A stretch of DNA of 64,000 nt from Pyrinomonadaceae bacterium. GTDB taxonomy: Bacteria; Acidobacteriota; Blastocatellia; Pyrinomonadales; Pyrinomonadaceae. The position numbers and the translations under genes are program-made. Below are positions 1-9,672 of the stretch, one piece after another. The stretch is from assembly GCA_028284415.1 (NCBI GenBank), contig JANQRU010000007.1, positions 868,001 to 932,000 on the forward strand. Reading direction: 5' to 3'. Below the pieces are notes generated by a model. The model searched no databases. It was not told where the DNA came from and saw nothing but the letters and a program-made list of their open reading frames with translations. Numbering within the stretch: position 1 is the stretch's first letter; each line of letters begins with the position of its first letter.

Positions 1-1491
1 TTCTTCCAAGTCATTTCGTTTTCTTTCTCTTTTCAGTTTTAAGAGTAATCTGACTGAATTAATAAAAAGTGAAGCGGTAAACCATAAACCAATTACTCCT
101 AGAGGTATTGCAATAATTTTCGACCAAAAGATAGCCAAAATGCTAAGAATCAAGAGTAAAATACCACCCGTAAAAGCTATTTTCGCTTCGGTTGCACCAA
201 GTTCACGTCGATTCTTTGATGTAAAAGATTTTCCAAATGCACTTCCAATAGCAACTGCAGAAGGAGCTATGCGAGCAGCACTCCCGGCAGAAGTTTTAAG
301 ACTTCTTTTTCTTCGTCGACGTTTTTTTATTGGTCTTGCAGTATGTTTTTTGCTCAAAACAATTTCAGTAGCGTTTTCGAGATCAGTTAAATACATCTCC
401 TGCATTTGCCTACCGAATTCCCTATCTTCAACCAAAACATCCAATTCGCAGTTGCTTACCCAACTTGCTAAGTTCAGATTGGTTGAACCCACACGCGACC
501 AAAACCCATCTATTACAGCTGTTTTTGCATGAAGCATTGTTCCATTCCACTCAAAAATTTTCACTCCAGCCTCAAGCAAAGAACGATAACCAACTCGCGA
601 AATGGCTTGCATCACAGCAATATCGGTCGTCGCCGGAACTAGAAGCCTGACATCCACACCATCTTGTGCAGCAGAAGTAAGAGTTTCGGTGTAAACACTC
701 GTTGCGGCAAAATACGCGTCAGTTAACCACAGGGTTTCTTGTGCAATAGAGCCGAGTATCTGATCAAGTCTGTAAATACGTGCGTCTCCGGGCATACCTG
801 CAACTACATGCAAACTTACGTCGCCAGCGTCTTCCAATAAATCTTCTCTCGCTAAATCACTTTCAGGAATCGCTTCGCCAATAGAAGCCCAAATTTCCGC
901 AAAAGAATAATCAATATCGACAACTGCTTTTCCGCGAACCTCTACGCCTGTATCACGCCAAGCCTCAATTTCTTTTTCTGGATAACCGACCCACATCTGC
1001 CCGACGCACAATCCCGTTACAAAACCAACTTTTCCGTCAACAATTAAAACTTTTCGGTGATCCCGATTAATCCAGCCAAGGGGTGAATCAAAACGAAAAG
1101 GATTGTAGCAACGCACTTCGATGCCGTTTTCACGCAAACGCCGCCAGTATCTTTTTGATGTCTTCCCAAACCCGCCAACCCAATCGTATATCAAACGAAC
1201 TTTGACACCCTCTTTCGCCTTAGCAATCAAAGCATCGGCGAAGATTTTTCCCTGCTTATCTTCGTGAATTATGTAGCTTTCAAAATGTATGGTCTTTTCC
1301 GCGTTTTTAATCGCGGAAAGCCAAGCGGGATAATTTTCTTCTGCATCCTTTAATATCTTGACTTGATTTCCTTTAACTAATGGAGTTTCGGCAATCCTCG
1401 AAAAAGCTTCTTGTGATAAGCCGATTTTCGCAGGGTTTTCCCGAACATCGAGACGTAAATCTTTTTTCTTAGTTAAAGTAATCTCTTTCAT
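1..1491 (-). CDS. Phospholipase D family protein, cardiolipin synthase-like (3'-truncated by window edge)
   Basis: Reading the minus strand from the ATG at 1491 gives 497 uninterrupted codons that run off the left edge. Two HxKxxxxD (HKD) motifs are visible: HRKVLIVD near residue 146 and HAKTAVID near residue 320, the second followed by GSTNLN. This is the bipartite active site of the phospholipase D superfamily, and the layout fits cardiolipin synthase-like enzymes, which join phospholipids at the membrane. Unlike typical ClsA there is no N-terminal membrane pair. A basic stretch (KKRRRRKR) near residue 400 is followed by one or two hydrophobic segments at about 440-480, so the visible C-terminus looks membrane-anchored. 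It is divergent from mqnP. Substrate is inferred from family only. Confidence 0.85.
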   Translation of the reverse strand, partial: MKEITLTKKKDLRLDVRENPAKIGLSQEAFSRIAETPLVKGNQVKILKDAEENYPAWLSAIKNAEKTIHFESYIIHEDKQGKIFADALIAKAKEGVKVRLIYDWVGGFGKTSKRYWRRLRENGIEVRCYNPFRFDSPLGWINRDHRKVLIVDGKVGFVTGLCVGQMWVGYPEKEIEAWRDTGVEVRGKAVVDIDYSFAEIWASIGEAIPESDLAREDLLEDAGDVSLHVVAGMPGDARIYRLDQILGSIAQETLWLTDAYFAATSVYTETLTSAAQDGVDVRLLVPATTDIAVMQAISRVGYRSLLEAGVKIFEWNGTMLHAKTAVIDGFWSRVGSTNLNLASWVSNCELDVLVEDREFGRQMQEMYLTDLENATEIVLSKKHTARPIKKRRRRKRSLKTSAGSAARIAPSAVAIGSAFGKSFTSKNRRELGATEAKIAFTGGILLLILSILAIFWSKIIAIPLGVIGLWFTASLFINSVRLLLKLKRERKRNDLEE

Positions 1492-1714
1492 CTGATGAAA
1501 TTCCGTAAATCAAATTTATACGAAAAACCTTTATTTACAAAGCATTTTTATGTCCAATGCATTTTGCAATCATCGTTTACAGCATTTTTGCAACTTGCCA
1601 AGCGAACAAGACTCAAAACCCCGATTTTGCTACACTTTTTGTTTGGCATTCTCTTTGCTTAATCTTAATTTTAGAAAATTTTCACATCCTTTCGCGTTTT
1701 TCGCGGGCAAAAAA

Positions 1715-2593
1715 ATGAGAAACTTTTGGCAAAAACTAAAAACCACTCTGGAGATGATAAAGTTCGAGCATACTATCTTTGCTCTGCCTTTTGCATTTCT
1801 GGGTGCGGTTCTAGCAGCAAATGGACTCCCAACTTGGTCTCAAATTTTGTGGATAACCGTCGCAATGGTCGGAGCTAGAAGTGCGGCGATGAGTTTTAAT
1901 CGAATCGCTGATCGAAAAATTGACGGAGAAAATCCACGCACAGCCAATCGTGAACTCCCAAGCGGAAAATTATCCGTCGAATTCGCTTGGGCATTTATGA
2001 TCGCATCGTGTCTTTTGTTTTTCCTCGCCGCATTCATGCTCAATCGTCTGACGCTCTATTTATCACCAATTGCTCTGATAAGCGTTCTCGGTTATTCCTA
2101 TGCAAAGAGATTTACGTCGTTCGCACACGTTATTTTGGGTTGGGCTTTGGCGATTTCTCCGACAGGTGCGTGGATTGCTGTACGCGGTGAAATAGACTCA
2201 CCTGTTCCGATTCTTTTATCACTTCTTGTGATGATGTGGACGGCAGGTTTTGATGTTCTATATTCATGTCAAGATTATGAATATGACAAGCAAAAAGGCT
2301 TGCGTTCGATTCCTGCACGCTTTGGCATCAAAGGTGCTTTATGGATCGCTAAGCTCTTTCATTTCCAAGCGTTTATAGTTTTGCTTTTGCTCTATTTAAT
2401 AACAGGCTTAGGCTGGCTCGCGTTAATCGGTGTCTTCGCAACAGGAGCTTTGATGATCTATCAGCACACACTCGTTAAACCAAACGATTTATCAAAAATG
2501 AACGCAGCATTTTTCACCGCAAATGCATTCGTCAGTGTGATTTTATTTATAACTTTCGGCGGTGCAGTTTTCGTAAACAATTTAACTCAATAA
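1715..2593 (+). CDS. mqnP: UbiA-family prenyltransferase of menaquinone biosynthesis (MqnP-like)
   Basis: A polytopic membrane protein of 292 residues. The UbiA signatures are NRIADRKID (N62, D66, D70), which binds the Mg-diphosphate of the prenyl donor, and a second Asp-rich DYEYD near residue 187. MqnP enzymes attach the prenyl tail in the futalosine menaquinone pathway, and mqnE lies 19 kb away in this window, which favours MqnP over a ubiquinone UbiA. The frame is open back to an ATG at 1550, but those 55 residues are unlike any UbiA. The ATG at 1715 begins [20 protein letters not shown], the usual UbiA start ([14 protein letters not shown] region). Shine-Dalgarno support is weak. Confidence 0.88.
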   Translation: MRNFWQKLKTTLEMIKFEHTIFALPFAFLGAVLAANGLPTWSQILWITVAMVGARSAAMSFNRIADRKIDGENPRTANRELPSGKLSVEFAWAFMIASCLLFFLAAFMLNRLTLYLSPIALISVLGYSYAKRFTSFAHVILGWALAISPTGAWIAVRGEIDSPVPILLSLLVMMWTAGFDVLYSCQDYEYDKQKGLRSIPARFGIKGALWIAKLFHFQAFIVLLLLYLITGLGWLALIGVFATGALMIYQHTLVKPNDLSKMNAAFFTANAFVSVILFITFGGAVFVNNLTQ

Positions 2594-2634
2594 TTTTTCC
2601 GATTCTTCCAAATTAATCGCTAGTAATTAACCAC

Positions 2635-3363
2635 ATGAAACTTCCGACAATTCAAGGAATAATCAAACGTAGAGTTTTGGTAAACTATCATGCTGAACCT
2701 GAGATTATCCAAAACATTCTGCCCCAACACTTCCGACCAACACTGCATAAAGGAAAAGCAATTGCCGGAATTTGCTTGATTAAACTTGAGCAGATTCGTC
2801 CCAAGCACACGCCCGAATTCATCGGTCTTTCGAGCGAAAATGCCGCTCATCGAATTGCTGTCGAATGGGATAAAAATGGTGAAAGCAAAGAAGGTGTTTT
2901 TGTGCCGAGACGGGATACAGATTCGACCTTAAATCATCTAGCGGGCGGAAGATTGTTTCCTAGTGAGCATCACAAAGCTACTTTTGAAATTATAGAAGAT
3001 GAGACAGAGATTAATTATTCAATGCGTTCAAATGATGGTGAAGTTAAATTAAGTTTTACTGGTGATTTAACAACTCAATTTCCTTCCAATTCTATCTTTG
3101 ATTCTTTGCAGAAAGCATCTAATTTTTTTGAAAGAGGTTCGCTTGGATATTCTTCCAATACCAAGAACAAAGACCTTGACGGAATCTTCTTGAAAATCGA
3201 TAATTGGAAAGTTTCACCGCTCCAAATACATTCTGTCCGATCGAGCTTTTATGACAATGAAGAAATCTTCCCTAAAGGTTCAATTGAATTTGACCATGCA
3301 CTTTTAATGCAAAATATTGAACACGAATGGCATTCGAGAGAAAGTTTTGAGGTCTCAGTTTAG
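2635..3363 (+). CDS. DUF2071 (YqjF-like) family protein
   Basis: 242 residues resembling the DUF2071/YqjF family: an N-terminal stretch on living with 'the other' acyl-type fold (LVNYHAEPEIIQNILP, then AIAGICLIKLEQIRP), a central FVPRRDTDS and HLAGGRLFPSEHHKA. The biochemical role of this family is not established. It follows mqnP by 41 bp on the same strand and may be cotranscribed. Its last four bases overlap the end of the convergent gene ending at 3360. Confidence 0.7.
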   Translation: MKLPTIQGIIKRRVLVNYHAEPEIIQNILPQHFRPTLHKGKAIAGICLIKLEQIRPKHTPEFIGLSSENAAHRIAVEWDKNGESKEGVFVPRRDTDSTLNHLAGGRLFPSEHHKATFEIIEDETEINYSMRSNDGEVKLSFTGDLTTQFPSNSIFDSLQKASNFFERGSLGYSSNTKNKDLDGIFLKIDNWKVSPLQIHSVRSSFYDNEEIFPKGSIEFDHALLMQNIEHEWHSRESFEVSV

Positions 3364-3683
3364 AAAATAGAGTTTTCGTTTAACCTCGCAATTTCTTCAA
3401 AAGTTCTTCCAGAGAAAATCCCCGTGATGATTTCTATACAATCATTGTCAGTTGCAAATCTCTGTTTCGCCGTCATAGTCTGCATATCAGGTATATCAAC
3501 CAACCATTTATTCTGATCTTCCCAAGCAAATTGGAGTATTTTTCCTGCGTTATTTTCCAAACCCAAAAATGAACTTCTGTCAGCTGGTAAATTCCTGAAT
3601 GCATTTAAAACTGTTTCAAGATCAGCTTCGACTGGCGTATCTATTGACTCGCCTGTTTTCTCATTGTTAAAAAAATATTTCAT
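3360..3683 (-). CDS. Small hypothetical protein, 107 aa
   Basis: An acidic, soluble 107-residue protein beginning MKYFFNNEKTGESIDTPVEA, with no signal peptide, membrane segment or metal motif that I can see. I do not recognise the family. It lies 5 bp downstream of the VOC gene on the same strand, so the two are probably cotranscribed, and it converges on the DUF2071 gene with a 4-bp overlap of stop regions. The clean start (ATG with an AT-rich leader) and the tight spacing argue that it is real. Confidence 0.6.
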   Translation of the reverse strand: MKYFFNNEKTGESIDTPVEADLETVLNAFRNLPADRSSFLGLENNAGKILQFAWEDQNKWLVDIPDMQTMTAKQRFATDNDCIEIITGIFSGRTFEEIARLNENSIF

Positions 3684-3688
3684 ATAAA

Positions 3689-4084
3689 TTAATCTGCAAA
3701 CTCAATTAAATCCCACAAGTTTCCGTACAAATCTTCAAAAACCGCAACCGTTCCATAATCTTCTGCTTTTGGTTCTCGAACAAATTTGATTTCTCTTTCA
3801 AGCATTTTTTCATAATCTCGCCAAAAATCATCCGTTTGTAGAAACAGAAAAACACGTCCGCCCGTCTGATTCCCAATTCGGCTTTTTTGCTTATCTCCGA
3901 CGGCTTTCGCAAGCAAAACCGAGCAGCTATCGTTTCCCTTCGGAGCCACCAAAACCCAGCGTTTGTCTTGCTCAGGCTGATATTCATCTGCGAGCAATTC
4001 AAAATCGAGTTTCTTTGTATAGAAATCAATCGCTTCGTCATAATCCTCAACGACCAAGGCAATGTGTGCAATTTTTTGTTTCAT
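3689..4084 (-). CDS. VOC (glyoxalase/bleomycin-resistance) family protein
   Basis: 131 residues with the two beta-alpha-beta-beta-beta modules of the vicinal oxygen chelate fold: KIAHIALVVEDYDEAIDFY at the start, and GTVAVFEDLYGNLWDLIEF at the end. Metal-ligand candidates are His7 in the first module and the Glu near the C-terminus (DLIEF). Family members range from glyoxalase I to dioxygenases and antibiotic-binding proteins, and nothing here fixes the substrate. First gene of a two-gene minus-strand unit. Confidence 0.82.
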   Translation of the reverse strand: MKQKIAHIALVVEDYDEAIDFYTKKLDFELLADEYQPEQDKRWVLVAPKGNDSCSVLLAKAVGDKQKSRIGNQTGGRVFLFLQTDDFWRDYEKMLEREIKFVREPKAEDYGTVAVFEDLYGNLWDLIEFAD

Positions 4085-4175
4085 CTTTGTTTTAGGAAAA
4101 ACTAAATCTCTCTATTAATTCACAAAATCATCTAGTAATTTTGTATTTCTTGTTAAAATACGTTAGGTGATTTAA

Positions 4176-4805
4176 ATGATTTCGACAAGTAATAAAAACT
4201 CAACGAAAGTTTCTCCCCTTTCCTCAATGCCAGTCGAATTTACACTCGGCGAATTTCTCAAACCGATTGGAAATGACGAGTTTCTGTGTTTAAGCCGTGA
4301 TAATCAAGACATTAAAATTGAAATGAACAAGGATGAGAGTTCAATAATAATATTATAATAAGGAGGTCTAACTGGAAATAGAAACTAATGAGCCATTGTA
4401 AGATTAACTATTTGGGAAGAAGAAGATGGAAATGGATTAATTTTTGATTCAGATACAATCTTTCAACTTCCAAACATTGCTCGCCGAATTCCTGATGCTT
4501 CTTGGGTAACAAACGAAAAATGGAATTCGCTAACCGATGAAGAAAAAGAAAAGATACTTCCTTTCTCACCCGATTTTGCTTTAGAAATCTGTTCATCCAC
4601 CGACTCGTTCAAAGATATACAAAACAAAATGCAAGAATACATCGAAAACAGTGCATCACTAGGATGGTTGATTTATCCAAAATCCAAACAAGTTTTTGTA
4701 TATCGCCCAAATAAAGAGGTTGAAACATTAGAAACCCCTTCAGAAATTTCAGATGATTTGATTTTGCAAAGCTTTACACTTAATTTAGAAGCAATTTTGA
4801 AATAA
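4176..4805 (+). pseudogene. Broken Uma2-family (PD-(D/E)XK) endonuclease gene with four in-frame stops
   Basis: One frame encodes a Uma2-like protein from the ATG at 4176 to the stop at 4805, but it is interrupted by TAA TAA at 4356-4361 and TAA TGA soon after. Between the pairs lies GGLTGNRN, the expected family motif. Downstream in the same frame come AIVRLTIWEEEDGNG, PDASWVTNEKW, PDFALEICSSTDS, YIENSASLGWLI and VYRPNKEVE, which align with the intact paralogue at 18980-19576. No frameshift is needed to join the parts. A good AAGGAGG lies before an out-of-frame ATG, so restart is unlikely. Best read as a decayed copy. Confidence 0.8.
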
Positions 4806-4905
4806 GAAACATAATTTTCAATCTAATCTTCGAATAATTATGTACTTTTTCAAAATACAGCAATAATGAATAGCTAAGATATTTTCAACTTTTTGAAACT
4901 AAGAA

Positions 4906-6426
4906 CTACTTTGAGACAAAACGTTTTTCATCTTGGCTGTATTCCATTTTATGAATGTCCCATTTTCCATAAGTTGCTTTTCTTTCCAATTTTTGAGCGA
5001 TAATCATTTTATTTCCATCAGTCCTTACATTAATCATTCCATATTTGGTCAAAAATGAGTTTATCTTTATATTCACTTCGGTAATTTTCTTTTTAACGTC
5101 GGCAATTTTTTGCACATTGTCTCCGCTAGGGTCATTACTTTCTTCGAGAGTTTTTAGTTCCTCTTTAAGTTCCTTGAGTTTTTTATTATTCTCTGCAATT
5201 TCTTCCAAACTACCTCTTGTTATTTCCTTATTTGATCTTGCAAGTTCGGTACTAAAAACTAAAGGAGAGTTTCCGAAGCCACATTTCCCTAAAGCCCCAA
5301 TTGTGTCTGGACGTGGATGTGAATAACTCTCATTGTCTCCACTAGAAATAACCGTTACCGGAGAATTTAAGAACTTCACAAAATCATAATAAAAATGATT
5401 GCTTCCGTGATGACAGGCTTTTGCTACATCAACTTCTAGAATATTCTTATTATCAACTTCCACAATACTTCCGTTGTTTTTGTAATAATCAACCAGCATT
5501 TCACCTGCCTCTTCATTTAAATCTCCACCAAGCAAAATTCTCACCTTTCCATAAACCAACTTAAAGATAACCGAATGCCCATTTTTAGTTTTGCCCTGAT
5601 CTGTAATATATTTCAGAACTTCCTGCCCGTTTATTTCTTCAGTAACAGGACCCAACAATTCCATGGTAAATGGTTTTTCATTAACTACATTGCCATCAGC
5701 AAAGTTTTCTATATAAACATCTTTTCTTGCTAATCTTTTAAAAACCACGTTTGGATTATTTGTCAAAACTTCATGTAACACTTTTGGATATTTTGAATTT
5801 GTTCCTGTTCTTTTTGCAGGATTATTAATAATCGCCTTCATATCATCCGAGGTATCAACTAAAGTAGTTATAAAACCATCTTCGACTTTTCCGAATTCAT
5901 TTTCTTCACCTGGTCTTTGAACGAGTCCATTGTGATAAATCTTAGAGATTGGAATTCTAGATTCCTCAAAAATATACTCAAATCCTCCGTAATGATCATC
6001 ATCTGCATGAGTAACAATTACCTTAAATGGAAATGGCAAAGGATTTTCTTTGTTGTAAAGGTAAAACCGCCAGAAAAGATAACGAATCATATTATCCGTT
6101 TTTCCTGCATCAACGAGAATTTGTTGATCGTCAGGCGTAACAATATGACATCCATCTCCTTGTCCAATATCAACAAAATTAACTTCTAAAACTCTTTCAG
6201 GTTGTAAATCCTTAGTATTCATCCAACCCTCTGTATTTCGACTTCGAACTTTTACACGGTTATTTTCAATTTCAAGGTCAAGGATTGTTATATAATCACC
6301 AAAAATCAGATGTTGTCTCCAACTTCCTCCAGTTGCCTCTTTATAAATTTTAGCTGAAGGATATTCGGCAAATGTGTAGTTTCGATTTCCGCTAGTTTGA
6401 TACTTTTCATTAGATAGTTGTGGCAT
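4906..6426 (-). CDS. ComEC/Rec2-like metallo-beta-lactamase fold hydrolase with N-terminal SH3-like domain
   Basis: 506 residues, no signal peptide. Residues about 35-80 look like a bacterial SH3 segment (GDYITILDLEIENNRVKVRS, then EGWMNTKDL). From about 82 the MBL domain of ComEC type starts: VDIGQGDGCHIV, then THADDDH at 139-145 for metal binding, ILLGGDLNEE, and KACHHGSNHFYY further on. This is the soluble competence-type hydrolase without ComEC membrane segments. C-terminal to the MBL part is a charged helical, probably coiled-coil region (KKLKELKEELKTLEE). Such stand-alone proteins occur in varied contexts including conflict systems, but the substrate here is unknown. It is isolated, with over 100 bp on both sides. 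Confidence 0.8.
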   Translation of the reverse strand: MPQLSNEKYQTSGNRNYTFAEYPSAKIYKEATGGSWRQHLIFGDYITILDLEIENNRVKVRSRNTEGWMNTKDLQPERVLEVNFVDIGQGDGCHIVTPDDQQILVDAGKTDNMIRYLFWRFYLYNKENPLPFPFKVIVTHADDDHYGGFEYIFEESRIPISKIYHNGLVQRPGEENEFGKVEDGFITTLVDTSDDMKAIINNPAKRTGTNSKYPKVLHEVLTNNPNVVFKRLARKDVYIENFADGNVVNEKPFTMELLGPVTEEINGQEVLKYITDQGKTKNGHSVIFKLVYGKVRILLGGDLNEEAGEMLVDYYKNNGSIVEVDNKNILEVDVAKACHHGSNHFYYDFVKFLNSPVTVISSGDNESYSHPRPDTIGALGKCGFGNSPLVFSTELARSNKEITRGSLEEIAENNKKLKELKEELKTLEESNDPSGDNVQKIADVKKKITEVNIKINSFLTKYGMINVRTDGNKMIIAQKLERKATYGKWDIHKMEYSQDEKRFVSK

Positions 6427-6591
6427 TTTTCTACTCCATAAAAAGGCACTTAATTTTTTCCGTTAGTTTGAAAATTCAATTTAAATCTTTTTTCATTTTC
6501 AAGTAGTATAATTTCTCTTACAAACTAATATGTGATTTACAGTTCATTTAGTAATGACATTTACCTAAAAAAGATTACAAAATCTAGTTAT

Positions 6592-7896
6592 TTACTTTTG
6601 AAGATTCTTATAAACCTTCCCACCCTTCATTACAAAACTTACATTCTCTAAAACCTTAACATCTTTTAAAGGATCGTTTTCAACCGCAATAATATCTGCA
6701 TATTTTTCTGCTTTTATTGAGCCGACTTTATCTTTCCAACCAAACAAATCGGCAGCGTTTATTGTTGCGGCTTGGATTGATTGCATAGGTGTCATTCCCC
6801 ATTTTGTCATAAAGGAAAATTGGCGAGCATTTAATCCGTGCGGGAAAATGCCTGCATCTGTTCCGAAAGCGATTTTTACACCTGCTTTGACGGCTTTTTG
6901 AAAATTCTCGCGTTGAGTTTTGCCAACGATTCTTTCTTTTGCGAGAGATTGCTCGGATATACCGATTTTTTTGCCTTGTGACAAAATGAAGTCACTAACA
7001 TATATATCGGCGACAAGGTAAACGCCATTTTCTTTCATCAGACGGATGCCTTCATTGTCAATCAAACTTCCGTGTTCGATGGAATCAACGCCTGCTTTTA
7101 TTGCCATTTTTATTGCTTCCGTGCCGTGAGCGTGGGCGGTAACTTTGCGTTCCAAACGGTGGGCTTCTTGGACGATTGCATTCATTTCTTCCTGCGAATA
7201 TTGCGGTGCGGCGACGCTGTCTCCAACGCTCAAAACTCCCGCACTTGCTCCCATTTTGATAACTCCCGCTCCCATTTTCACGAGATAACGAACTTTTTTA
7301 CGAACTTCATCAACACCATCCGCAACCCCCGTATATTCAGGCGGACGCTTTGAATCAACCCAAGGATTTCGTGGTGAAGTGTCGCCGTGTCCGCCTGTTG
7401 AGCTAATGTAAAAAGAAGCGGGCTGGATTCTCGGACCATCCAATAAACCACGTTCAATCGCACGTTTTAATGAAACATCGTCAAAAGAATTTGAACCCAA
7501 TGAACGGATGCTTGTAAATCCTGCTTTCAAGGTCGGCATCAAATATAAATGTGCCACGACAGACGGATTGATATACCCACCTCGCCCGAAAACCCGATTT
7601 CCCGATTGTCCTGTTATATGCGTATGACAATCAATTAAACCAGGCAAAACAGTCGCATTTGAAAGGTCTATAACTTTCGCACCTTCGGGAATTTTTACAT
7701 CCGCACCGACGGCTTTAATCTTTTCACCTTCAATCAAAATTATTTGATTATTTAAGACTCTTCCGGTTTCGGTATCGATCAATTTTCCCGCTTTGATTGC
7801 TTTAATTTCAGGCTTTTTGCTCTGTGAAAATAGAATGGAGGTGAACAAAAATGTGATTGATAAAATACTTATTATTTGTTTGGTTATTTTTTTCAT
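6592..7896 (-). CDS. Secreted amidohydrolase family protein (imidazolonepropionase-like)
   Basis: 434 residues with a signal peptide (hydrophobic stretch 8-24). Metal-dependent amidohydrolase features: the strand-1 HxH motif at 91-93 (DCHTHITG), VTAHAHGTEA for the later histidines, SIEHGSLID, and FGTDAGIFPHG with the catalytic Asp near residue 348. This group includes imidazolonepropionase-like and Xaa-Pro dipeptidase-like enzymes exported to the periplasm, and the substrate cannot be assigned. It is the last gene of a tight minus-strand run that starts at 10256, 4 bp after the preceding gene. Confidence 0.85.
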   Translation of the reverse strand: MKKITKQIISILSITFLFTSILFSQSKKPEIKAIKAGKLIDTETGRVLNNQIILIEGEKIKAVGADVKIPEGAKVIDLSNATVLPGLIDCHTHITGQSGNRVFGRGGYINPSVVAHLYLMPTLKAGFTSIRSLGSNSFDDVSLKRAIERGLLDGPRIQPASFYISSTGGHGDTSPRNPWVDSKRPPEYTGVADGVDEVRKKVRYLVKMGAGVIKMGASAGVLSVGDSVAAPQYSQEEMNAIVQEAHRLERKVTAHAHGTEAIKMAIKAGVDSIEHGSLIDNEGIRLMKENGVYLVADIYVSDFILSQGKKIGISEQSLAKERIVGKTQRENFQKAVKAGVKIAFGTDAGIFPHGLNARQFSFMTKWGMTPMQSIQAATINAADLFGWKDKVGSIKAEKYADIIAVENDPLKDVKVLENVSFVMKGGKVYKNLQK

Positions 7897-7900
7897 TTTT

Positions 7901-8446
7901 TTACTTTTGGGGTTGTTTCTTCAAAATTGCTTTTTGCACTACTCCAATCGGATAAGTTGTTACAACGAGAATTCTTTTTTCAACAATTCCACCAGTCTGT
8001 TTTTTGTTGGCAGTTCTGACCATTGTTATTTCAAAAATCATCTGATTTTTCGAAAATGTATATGCTGAATAAATCAAGTTTGATTGAACTTCATAAATAG
8101 AGGTTAGTTTGCCTCCTGCAAATGTTGCAGGTAATAAAATTCCATTATTTTCGTCAATTGTAAATTCGCCTTTTTCTTCATTTTTGATGATGCTGTATTT
8201 ACGCTCTTGCCTTTTACCATCAGCAATATAGACAATCATCCAATTAAACTTTTCCTTCTCTTTAGTTGCCTTTATGTGCAATTCCATTTTTATTTTTTGC
8301 ACACCTCTTTTTGAGAAGATTTGCAAATCGCCCTTATAAATTCCAACAACATTTGCAGGGAATTCGTCTGATTGAGAAAACACAGAATTGCTCGCAATTA
8401 GCAAAGTGAAAGTTACAAGTAGAATCTTCAAAATTTGATTTTTCAT
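7901..8446 (-). CDS. Secreted hypothetical protein, 181 aa
   Basis: A signal peptide (KILLVTFTLLIASNSVFS) is followed by about 155 residues predicted to be mostly beta strand (GIYKGDLQIF, MELHIKATKEKEKFNWMIVY, YEVQSNLIYSAYTF). I do not recognise a family. It sits 4 bp before the amidohydrolase and 9 bp after the agmatinase in an operon-like arrangement, so it may work in the envelope together with the amidohydrolase. Confidence 0.65.
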   Translation of the reverse strand: MKNQILKILLVTFTLLIASNSVFSQSDEFPANVVGIYKGDLQIFSKRGVQKIKMELHIKATKEKEKFNWMIVYIADGKRQERKYSIIKNEEKGEFTIDENNGILLPATFAGGKLTSIYEVQSNLIYSAYTFSKNQMIFEITMVRTANKKQTGGIVEKRILVVTTYPIGVVQKAILKKQPQK

Positions 8447-8455
8447 AATATGTAT

Positions 8456-9235
8456 CTAAAGCATTTTGCCCAAAATCTCTTTCAAAATTTTCGCAGCTAA
8501 AATGCCCGTCATATTTCGAATGTCTTGTTTCGGATTATATTCTACAATATCTGCACCAATAATTTTCTGATCAATATTTTGAATTATTTCGATAACTTGC
8601 CGAGATGTTAGCCCACCCGGTTCTTGATGCGAAACTCCTGGGGCAAAGGCTGGGTCAATGCCATCCATATCAAGCGAAATGTAAACAGGATTTTCAAATT
8701 TTGGGATGTTTGAAATGTCCAGATTTTTCATTTCATGAATTTCTACATCGAACTTTTCTGCTTGTTCTTTTTGATGCGAATTTAGCGTTCTAATACCCAC
8801 TTGAACGAGTCTTTCTGCTAGACCATTTTCCATAATTCTTGCAAATGGACAAGCGTGTGAATGCTTGTCTTCAAGCAATTCATCATACAAATCAGGATGA
8901 GCATCGAAATGCAAAATGTCTATTTTCGGATAGAATTTGGCTAAGGCTTTTATTACTGGAAAAGTTATCGAATGGTCTCCGCCGAGTGTTATCAGTTTTG
9001 TATTTTCATCTAGATTATTCGCGGTAATATCTTCAATTTCTAAATAACCTGTAATTTTATAATCACCTTTATCAATTGCTTTTTCCGAATTTGTATCAAC
9101 CCCATTTTCAGCAAAATAGTTTGATGCAAATGAATGATAAAACTTGCGAATCAAAGGCGGAGCTTTCGCTGTTCCTTTCATAAATGAAGATTTTTCATCG
9201 TAAGGAATTCCTTGAATTATGATTTTTTCCGTCAT
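8456..9235 (-). CDS. speB: Agmatinase / arginase family ureohydrolase
   Basis: 259 residues with all signatures of binuclear manganese ureohydrolases: GGDHS (H88), DAHPD (D111, H113, D115), SHACPF after it, and SLDMDGIDP near residue 193. The likely reaction is agmatine to putrescine and urea, giving putrescine for polyamines, although guanidinobutyrase or formimidoglutamase activity cannot be excluded by eye. Its ATG overlaps the stop of the upstream gene (TAATG), indicating translational coupling. There is no arginine decarboxylase in the window. Confidence 0.85.
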   Translation of the reverse strand: MTEKIIIQGIPYDEKSSFMKGTAKAPPLIRKFYHSFASNYFAENGVDTNSEKAIDKGDYKITGYLEIEDITANNLDENTKLITLGGDHSITFPVIKALAKFYPKIDILHFDAHPDLYDELLEDKHSHACPFARIMENGLAERLVQVGIRTLNSHQKEQAEKFDVEIHEMKNLDISNIPKFENPVYISLDMDGIDPAFAPGVSHQEPGGLTSRQVIEIIQNIDQKIIGADIVEYNPKQDIRNMTGILAAKILKEILGKML

Positions 9236-9672
9236 TACACTTTTGGGAAATACTTTTTGTACTTATCTTTCAAATCTTCTGCTTTCTTGTAGTCACAACC
9301 GATTGCGTGAACATAATATCTAAAGTTTTTGTTATCGTAATTAATTTTTCCAACTTGAAATTCAATTTCTCGCTTTTCTAATTCTTGGCAGAGTTCGTCC
9401 ATTAAGTCTTCGCTTTCAAATCCGGCAATCAGATGAGTTCGAGCAGATTTGTCGTTTTTCATTTGCTCAAAAGCATATTGACAAGCTTTTTCTTCATCAT
9501 CGAAAGTTTCTAAAACTTTAATAATTCCGCGTTCCGTATAATACCACTCAAAAATATCGCCTTTTGGATTTAAGACAAAACCTTCAAACGGAGCAGGTTT
9601 TCCGCCGATTGAATAAGAAGTTTCATTGAAGCATTCGCTTTTCATCCATTCTTCTAATTCCCTGATATTCAT
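9235..9672 (-). CDS. Hypothetical protein, 145 aa, with N-terminal part resembling small 'YSxxGG' immunity-like proteins
   Basis: No confident family. The first 80 residues carry ETSYSIGGKPAPFEGFVL, IFEWYYTERG and FDDEEKACQYAFEQM, a pattern I associate with small proteins often found beside toxins (weak resemblance only). The rest (HLIAGFESEDLMDELCQELEKREIEF) looks like a second alpha/beta domain. Start and stop overlap both neighbours (ATGA with the YdeI-like gene, TAATG with speB), so the three are translated as a coupled set. Confidence 0.6.
   Translation of the reverse strand: MNIRELEEWMKSECFNETSYSIGGKPAPFEGFVLNPKGDIFEWYYTERGIIKVLETFDDEEKACQYAFEQMKNDKSARTHLIAGFESEDLMDELCQELEKREIEFQVGKINYDNKNFRYYVHAIGCDYKKAEDLKDKYKKYFPKV

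Noticed and set aside
140..650. Open frames on the plus strand at 140-532 and 465-650
   Set aside because: They are antisense to the phospholipase D-type gene, which has two complete HKD motifs on the minus strand.
1550..1714. N-terminal extension of mqnP
   Set aside because: The 55 residues resemble no UbiA protein; the ATG at 1715 gives the normal start.
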